The position numbers and the translations under genes were made by a program. The notes beneath the pieces are model-generated. The model saw only the letters and a list, made by a program, of their open reading frames with translations. It did no database searches and was not told the DNA's origin. A DNA stretch of 64,000 nt from Paenibacillus sp. Root444D2. Lineage in GTDB: Bacteria; Bacillota; Bacilli; Paenibacillales; NBRC-103111. The stretch covers positions 1,236,452-1,300,451 of the forward strand of contig NZ_LMEO01000045.1 of NCBI RefSeq assembly GCF_001426375.1, in the 5' to 3' direction. This document shows positions 59,396 through 64,000 of the stretch, piece by piece; position 1 is the stretch's first letter; every line of letters begins with the position of its first letter.

Positions 59396-60664
59396 TTACG
59401 CGCTTTCTTCTTTCTTCTTACCAGTCGCCTGCGCGCCATCTTTGGTCGTCAAAACAGGAGTGATCTTGTTTTGAACCGTTTCCTTAGATACCACACATGT
59501 TGTAACGTCTGTTCTCGAAGGGACTTCGAACATCACATCAAGCATTATGCTTTCAATGATGGCTCTCAGACCGCGCGCGCCAGTATTACGTTTGATTGCT
59601 TCTTTAGCAATGGCATCAAGCGCCTCTGCATCAAATTCGAGTGAGACGTTATCCATCTCGAGCATCTTCTGGTATTGTTTCACGAGTGCATTCTTAGGCT
59701 CCGAAAGAATACGCACAAGAGCTGGTTCATCCAGCGGCTCTAGTGTAGAGATGACCGGTAAACGACCAACGAATTCCGGGATTAAACCGAATCGCAAGAG
59801 ATCTTCCGGAAGCACCATGGATAAGTACTCGCCTGGTTTCAAATCAACTTTAGCTCCATCTGTGCTAAAGCCAATTACTTTTTTACCGATTCTGCGTTTG
59901 ATAATTTGCTCAAGGCCATCAAAAGCTCCGCCGCAAATAAACAGAATGTTGGTTGTATCAATTTGAATGAATTCTTGATGCGGATGCTTACGTCCACCTT
60001 GTGGAGGAACAGAGGCAACCGTACCTTCAAGAATTTTGAGCAAAGCTTGTTGAACACCTTCTCCGGAAACGTCTCTTGTAATGGATGGGTTCTCGGATTT
60101 ACGTGCCACTTTATCGATCTCATCAATATAGATAATGCCGCGTTCGGCTTTTTCTACATCATAATCTGCAGCTTGAATCAGTTTGAGCAAAATATTCTCA
60201 ACGTCTTCGCCCACATAACCAGCTTCTGTTAATGAAGTGGCGTCCGCGATTGCAAAAGGAACATTCAGAATTTTGGCAAGTGTTTGCGCTAGCAACGTTT
60301 TACCACTTCCTGTAGGTCCTAGAAGCACGATGTTACTTTTTTGAAGCTCAACATCTTCCAATTTGTTTTGCGAATTAATACGCTTATAGTGGTTATAAAC
60401 CGCTACAGCCAGCGATTTTTTCGCTTGATCCTGCCCGATCACGTACTGATCCAAAATATTGCGAATTTCTTTTGGTTTCGGAACATCTTTCAGATCAAGC
60501 TCTTCTTCATGCCCTAATTCTTCTTCCACAATCTCCGTGCAAAGCTCTATACATTCATCACAAATGTAAACTCCCGGACCTGCAACAAGTTTGCGAACTT
60601 GGTCTTGGGATTTTCCACAAAAGGAACATTTGAGTTGGCCTTTTTCATCGTTAAATTTAAACAT
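59396..60664 (-). CDS. clpX: ATP-dependent Clp unfoldase ClpX
   Basis: 422 residues. N-terminal C4 zinc finger (CSFCGKSQ ... CDECIELC), Walker A LLGPTGSGKTLLAQTLAKIL, Walker B GIIYIDEIDKV, and the ClpP-docking IGF loop in KKVIGFSTDG. It unfolds tagged substrates for ClpP. AAAGGAG lies before the ATG, 12 nt after the clpP stop, so the two are co-transcribed. Confidence 0.98.
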   Translation of the reverse strand: MFKFNDEKGQLKCSFCGKSQDQVRKLVAGPGVYICDECIELCTEIVEEELGHEEELDLKDVPKPKEIRNILDQYVIGQDQAKKSLAVAVYNHYKRINSQNKLEDVELQKSNIVLLGPTGSGKTLLAQTLAKILNVPFAIADATSLTEAGYVGEDVENILLKLIQAADYDVEKAERGIIYIDEIDKVARKSENPSITRDVSGEGVQQALLKILEGTVASVPPQGGRKHPHQEFIQIDTTNILFICGGAFDGLEQIIKRRIGKKVIGFSTDGAKVDLKPGEYLSMVLPEDLLRFGLIPEFVGRLPVISTLEPLDEPALVRILSEPKNALVKQYQKMLEMDNVSLEFDAEALDAIAKEAIKRNTGARGLRAIIESIMLDVMFEVPSRTDVTTCVVSKETVQNKITPVLTTKDGAQATGKKKEESA

Positions 60665-60676
60665 GGGATCACTCCT

Positions 60677-61267
60677 TTATTTCAAGTCGTTTCGAGTGAT
60701 AACCTCGTCGATTAACCCGTATGCCTTCGCTTCATCAGCGCTCATAAAGTTATCCCGGTCGGTGTCTCTTTCGATCTTTTCAAGCGGCTGTCCCGTACGG
60801 TCCACATAGATCTGGTTGAGTTTTTGTTTCGTTTTGATAATCCAATCCGCGTGGATTTTGATATCGGTTGCTTGACCTCTTACACCGCCGAGCGGTTGGT
60901 GTATCATTACTTCTGCATTCGGCAGCGCGTATCGCTTACCTTTGGCACCTGCTGTTAATAACAGAGAGCCCATACTTGCAGCCATACCTACACAAATCGT
61001 AGATACATCTGGTTTAATAAACTGCATGGTATCGAAGATACCCATTCCAGCTGTTACAGATCCACCTGGTGAATTGATATATAAGTGGATATCCTTATCG
61101 GGATCCTGTGCTGATAAAAAGAGCAGCTGGGCAATGACCAAATTAGCCACATCGTCATCAATAGCGCTCCCAATGAAGATAATGCGGTCCTTTAATAAAC
61201 GCGAGTAGATATCGTAAGAACGTTCCCCACGAGCCTCTTGTTCAACAACCATAGGAATAAGACTCAT
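60677..61267 (-). CDS. clpP: ATP-dependent Clp protease subunit ClpP
   Basis: 196 residues from the ATG at 61267, which has AAGGAG 8 nt upstream. The catalytic triad Ser (GMAASMGSLL), His (EVMIHQPLGG) and Asp (ERDTDRDNFM region) is intact. It forms the peptidase tetradecamer. The order tig-clpP-clpX resembles enterobacteria more than B. subtilis, where clpP lies elsewhere. It could be one of two paralogues in this genome. A possible promoter (ATGACT-17-TAAACT) lies upstream. Confidence 0.97.
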   Translation of the reverse strand: MSLIPMVVEQEARGERSYDIYSRLLKDRIIFIGSAIDDDVANLVIAQLLFLSAQDPDKDIHLYINSPGGSVTAGMGIFDTMQFIKPDVSTICVGMAASMGSLLLTAGAKGKRYALPNAEVMIHQPLGGVRGQATDIKIHADWIIKTKQKLNQIYVDRTGQPLEKIERDTDRDNFMSADEAKAYGLIDEVITRNDLK

Positions 61268-61422
61268 TGTACCAACTCCTTTTGCGGCAATAGCCAAGTT
61301 CTCTCAATTGAGATTCAGATACAGTTTAACACGTTTGAACAGCAAAGTCATTTTTTCAGAGAACTGCTATGTATGAGGGTATTTCTTATAGTCTTGGGCA
61401 GTTTGGAGGCTAAAATAGGGTA

Positions 61423-61455
61423 AAAGAAAGGCACGTTGCTTACGTACGTGCCTTT
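61423..61455 (-). terminator. Terminator after tig
   Basis: On the minus strand AAAGGCACGT ... ACGTGCCTTT is followed by CTTTT. It lies 12 nt past the tig stop. Confidence 0.83.
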
Positions 61456-61466
61456 ACTAACCTTAT

Positions 61467-62768
61467 TTATACTGCTGCGGAAACATGCTTGCTATTTTCA
61501 AGCAAGAAGTCAACCGTTTTTCTCATCACAAGATCGTTGCTCAGACCTTCTAAGCTGCCGTTAGAAGCAAACAGTTCACGAAGTTCTGCCGTTGTTTTTT
61601 GGTAGGATTGTGCATATTTCTCAAGTTCCGTGTCAACTTCTTCATCGGAAACTGTGATTTTTTCTGCAGCTGCGATGGCTTCAAGAACAAGGTTGTTACG
61701 AACACGCTTGTCAGCATCTTCTCTCATTTGTTCTTTCAGCACGCTCTCGTTTTGACCGGAGAACTGGAAGTAGATCTCAAGCGTCATGCCTTGGGAGCGA
61801 AGACGTCTTTCGAATTCCTTCACCATAACGTCTAGCTCTGCTTCTACCATAGAAGCTGGAATTTCAACTTCAGCATTAGCTGCAGCTTTTTCAACAACAG
61901 CTGTTTCCAGAGCAGCCTCTGAATCTTTTTCTTTGCGCTCTTGAAGACGTTTTTTCAGTTCTTCTTTGTACTCTACAAGTGTATCGTACTCGCTCACATC
62001 TTTAGCAAACTCATCATCAAGCTCTGGCAAGTTTTTGCGTTTAATGTCGTGAATTTTCACTTTAAACACAGCTGCTTTGCCTTTCAAATCTTCGGAATGG
62101 TAGTTTTCAGGGAAGCTAACGTTAACTTCTTTCTCTTCGCCTTTACCAAGACCTACGAGTTGCTCTTCGAAACCTGGAATGAAAGAGTTGGAACCAAGCT
62201 CAAGGGAGTATTTCTCCGCTTTACCGCCTTCGAACGCTTCTCCATCAACAAATCCTTCGAAATCGAGGACAACGACGTCACCATTTGCTGCTTGTCCTTC
62301 TTCAAGAACAACCAATTCAGCATGACGTTGTTGCAAACGTGTAAGCTCTTCAGTCAATTCTTCATCCGTAACTTCTGCGCTTACCGCTTCAACTTCGATA
62401 CCTTTGTATTCGCCAAGAGTTACTTCAGGCTTAACAGTTACTTTAGCTTTGAACTTCAGTACTTGTCCTTTGCCGAATTGCTCAACGTCTACTTCAGGAC
62501 GATCAACAGGCTCGATTTTAACTTCTTCAATCGCTTCCACATAAACTTCTGGCAAAATGATATCTAAAGCATCTTGATACAAGCTTTCTACACCAAATTT
62601 AGCTTCAAAGATAGAACGAGGTACTTTCCCTTTACGGAATCCTGGAACATTCACTTTCGCGGATACCTTTTTAAATGCTTTATCCAAAGCATCTGCTACG
62701 CGCTCTGCGCCAACTTCCACTTCAAGAACGCCTACGTTCTTCTCTATTTTTTCCCAACTTGCTTTCAT
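61467..62768 (-). CDS. tig: Trigger factor chaperone
   Basis: 433 residues. The N-terminal ribosome-binding domain contains VNVPGFRKGKVPRSIFEAKF, with the GFRxGKxP signature. The PPIase FKBP-like domain (about 160-245) has GFVDGEAFEGGKAEKYSLEL, and the C-terminal arm domain is helical. It shields nascent chains at the ribosome exit. It has its own promoter and terminator. Confidence 0.97.
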   Translation of the reverse strand: MKASWEKIEKNVGVLEVEVGAERVADALDKAFKKVSAKVNVPGFRKGKVPRSIFEAKFGVESLYQDALDIILPEVYVEAIEEVKIEPVDRPEVDVEQFGKGQVLKFKAKVTVKPEVTLGEYKGIEVEAVSAEVTDEELTEELTRLQQRHAELVVLEEGQAANGDVVVLDFEGFVDGEAFEGGKAEKYSLELGSNSFIPGFEEQLVGLGKGEEKEVNVSFPENYHSEDLKGKAAVFKVKIHDIKRKNLPELDDEFAKDVSEYDTLVEYKEELKKRLQERKEKDSEAALETAVVEKAAANAEVEIPASMVEAELDVMVKEFERRLRSQGMTLEIYFQFSGQNESVLKEQMREDADKRVRNNLVLEAIAAAEKITVSDEEVDTELEKYAQSYQKTTAELRELFASNGSLEGLSNDLVMRKTVDFLLENSKHVSAAV

Positions 62769-62834
62769 TTTATGCTTTCCCCTCCAAAAATGTACGATGA
62801 CATATTTTCACGTTACGCTCTTTACAACCATTCT

Positions 62835-62862
62835 ATTATACCATATAAGATTTTCATTTCAA
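62835..62862 (-). promoter_or_regulatory. Promoter of tig
   Basis: On the minus strand TTGAAA and TATAAT are 16 nt apart, with TGG before the -10 forming an extended element. Transcription should begin about 60 nt before the start codon. Confidence 0.78.
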
Positions 62863-62878
62863 GGCAGCCTTTCTTGCC

Positions 62879-63796
62879 TTATGATGGGTCCGGATTAAAC
62901 TGCTTCACAAACGCTTGCAGCACAAGGTTAGCTCGTTTCCACTGAAGCTTCATGGAATCAACAATCCCGTAATTATCTAGTAATTCTTCACGATTCACCG
63001 AGCCAAACAATTTCTCTTGAAGAATCGCATGAAGTGCAGATGCCCACACATCAACAGCACCTTCTTCCGCTTTCTGCAGATCGGTATAGATCGATGTCCC
63101 ATACGCATAGGCTAGAAATTCCTGCCAGGTCTGCTTGGCAAAATAGACAAAATCAGGTTGGCTTATTTCACTAATGTCCCCGACTCTGCGAATCATATCA
63201 CGAATGCGTGATGGAAAATCCTCCGGGCACAGCGGTGTCTCTTCGATCTCGACAAGGATCTTTTCCCCATTCTTAGGAAACTCAATAAATCCTCGCTCAC
63301 CCATCTGTTTAAGCGCCTGCAAAGCTTTAAACTGAATGTGAGGGTGCCGCGGCTTCTCACATAGCCACTCCTTTACACGGTCGCTCACGTCAGATTGATC
63401 AATGAACGCTAATTGTTCAAGGGCATTGACTTGCTGCTCCAACGTACCTTCTCTTAGCATATTCAGAAGTTTAAGCGCAAAGGCGCCATCATCGGCTGTC
63501 TTATCTTGTATGTACTGCCGTAATAGATCCGTTTCTTCTTCTGGATCATCTTCCAATGGAGACGTCATAGGGAACATGGTTTCTGGATACATGGTATACA
63601 GCCAATTCCTCAAAGCTTCCCATTGTTCAGTTTTGTGTTGGTCTACTGTCGGAAATTGCAGTAGAAAGGTAAGCAATTGGAGCGCATCACTATACTGCTC
63701 TGTTTTTAGGAACCGAGTAAGCTCCTCTTCGTAATATTGCTCTGTTTTCGGAAAAAGAATTAAGTTATTGATGGATGGGTCCGTTATGATGATCAC
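62879..63796 (-). CDS. YsoA-like helical repeat protein
   Basis: 305 residues, mostly helical. Segments such as YSDALQLLTFLLQFPTVDQH, LKLLNMLREGTLEQQVNALE and LQALKQMGERGFIEF suggest TPR/HEAT-like repeats. B. subtilis has ysoA, a TPR protein, in the same place before tig; homology is inferred from position and general character. The start is a GTG whose upstream box is weak (GAGAAG). The function is unknown. Confidence 0.78.
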   Translation of the reverse strand: MIIITDPSINNLILFPKTEQYYEEELTRFLKTEQYSDALQLLTFLLQFPTVDQHKTEQWEALRNWLYTMYPETMFPMTSPLEDDPEEETDLLRQYIQDKTADDGAFALKLLNMLREGTLEQQVNALEQLAFIDQSDVSDRVKEWLCEKPRHPHIQFKALQALKQMGERGFIEFPKNGEKILVEIEETPLCPEDFPSRIRDMIRRVGDISEISQPDFVYFAKQTWQEFLAYAYGTSIYTDLQKAEEGAVDVWASALHAILQEKLFGSVNREELLDNYGIVDSMKLQWKRANLVLQAFVKQFNPDPS

Positions 63797-63869
63797 CTCA
63801 GAAATCTTCTCGCTGGTGACAGTTTACTTGATTGTCCAAGTGATTGCAAAATAAATATATAAAATAGGG

Positions 63870-63899
63870 TTGACTTCACTTTAAACTATATGATAATAT
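63870..63899 (+). promoter_or_regulatory. Promoter of the tRNA-Arg gene
   Basis: TTGACT and TAATAT are 18 nt apart, and TGA precedes the -10. The distance to the tRNA 5' end is about 50 nt. Confidence 0.72.
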
Positions 63900-63950
63900 A
63901 ACTCTTGCTTCGCTAAACGGATCAAATCCGCAAGGTAAGAAGAGGTTTAT

Positions 63951-64000
63951 GTCTCAGTAGCTCAGCTGGATAGAGCACACGCCTTCTAAGCGTGCGGTCG
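63951..64000 (+). tRNA. tRNA-Arg (anticodon TCT), cut by the window edge
   Basis: The 5' acceptor strand GTCTCAG, D-arm GCTC-AGCTGGATA-GAGC and anticodon arm CACGC-CTTCTAA-GCGTG are visible; the loop gives anticodon TCT. The variable loop has begun and the T-arm lies beyond the right edge. Confidence 0.92.

Noticed and set aside
61268..61422. CtsR-type heat-shock operator before clpP
   Set aside because: GTTCAAACGTGTTAAAC resembles the tandem heptad only loosely; the second heptad lacks the conserved C.
61941..62567. Plus-strand 208-codon frame
   Set aside because: Antisense shadow of tig; Phe-rich translation as expected from reading Lys/Glu codons backwards.

Overview
The window looks like chromosomal DNA from a spore-forming member of the Bacillales, most probably a Paenibacillus-type organism. 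That rests on gene content and order: spo0B, spoIVFA/B, spoVID and a SafA-like LysM protein; the rplU-prp-rpmA and mreBCD-minCD blocks; an RNase E/G next to rplU; an S-layer-homology amidase; and a hem/valS/folC/murC neighbourhood laid out much as in Bacillus subtilis. Nearly all genes are on the minus strand; plus-strand genes are a Nudix hydrolase, an SLH amidase, a phosphodiester-glycosidase-like protein, a Crp-type regulator, a CwlD-type amidase and a truncated tRNA-Arg at the right edge. I see no insertion sequence, prophage or CRISPR array.

Layout from left to right: 1-5.2 kb holds a partial safA and a pheB-hom-thrB-pheA operon with one good sigma-A promoter. 5.2-8 kb carries a Nudix hydrolase, an NlpC/P60 wall hydrolase and a TrpD-like protein with altered PRPP motifs. 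8-9 kb is a gene-free stretch packed with dyads. 9-14.6 kb holds obg, spo0B, rpmA, prp, rplU, an RNase E/G and spoIVFB. 14.6-22.8 kb holds spoIVFA, rodA, minD, minC, mreD, mreC, mreB, radC, an Rrf2 regulator and maf. 22.8-31.6 kb has a DUF4321 protein, the SLH amidase, a SpoIIB-like SPOR protein, murC, folC and valS with a T-box leader. 32-35.9 kb has spoVID, an RluA-type pseudouridine synthase preceded by an overlooked 37-residue membrane protein, and the glycosidase. 36-48.3 kb is a large tetrapyrrole cluster. 48.5-64 kb has speD, engB, lonA, lonB, cwlD, a YibQ-type deacetylase, ispG, clpX, clpP, tig, a YsoA-like protein and tRNA-Arg.

The genes work together as blocks: aspartate-family and phenylalanine synthesis; cell shape and division; cell-wall precursor synthesis and remodelling; spore coat, cortex and mother-cell signalling; the glutamate-to-heme/siroheme route (hemA, hemX, a Met8-like gene, hemC, cobA-hemD, hemB, hemE, hemH, hemY, hemL); and protein quality control (trigger factor, ClpXP, two Lon proteases).

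The most unusual content is noncoding. Between trpD2 and obg there are seven copies of a 19-bp dyad with consensus TGTTGCANNNTGTACAACA plus two half-sites, next to a 13-bp tandem repeat in the trpD2 leader. Two dispersed hairpin-repeat families occur in intergenic gaps; in one, the stem arms change together while the flanks stay constant. A GC-rich minisatellite with G-quadruplex potential sits between the YibQ gene and ispG, and the speD leader can fold as a multi-branched RNA. All functional statements come from reading the sequence and recalling protein families; no searches or folding programs were run.
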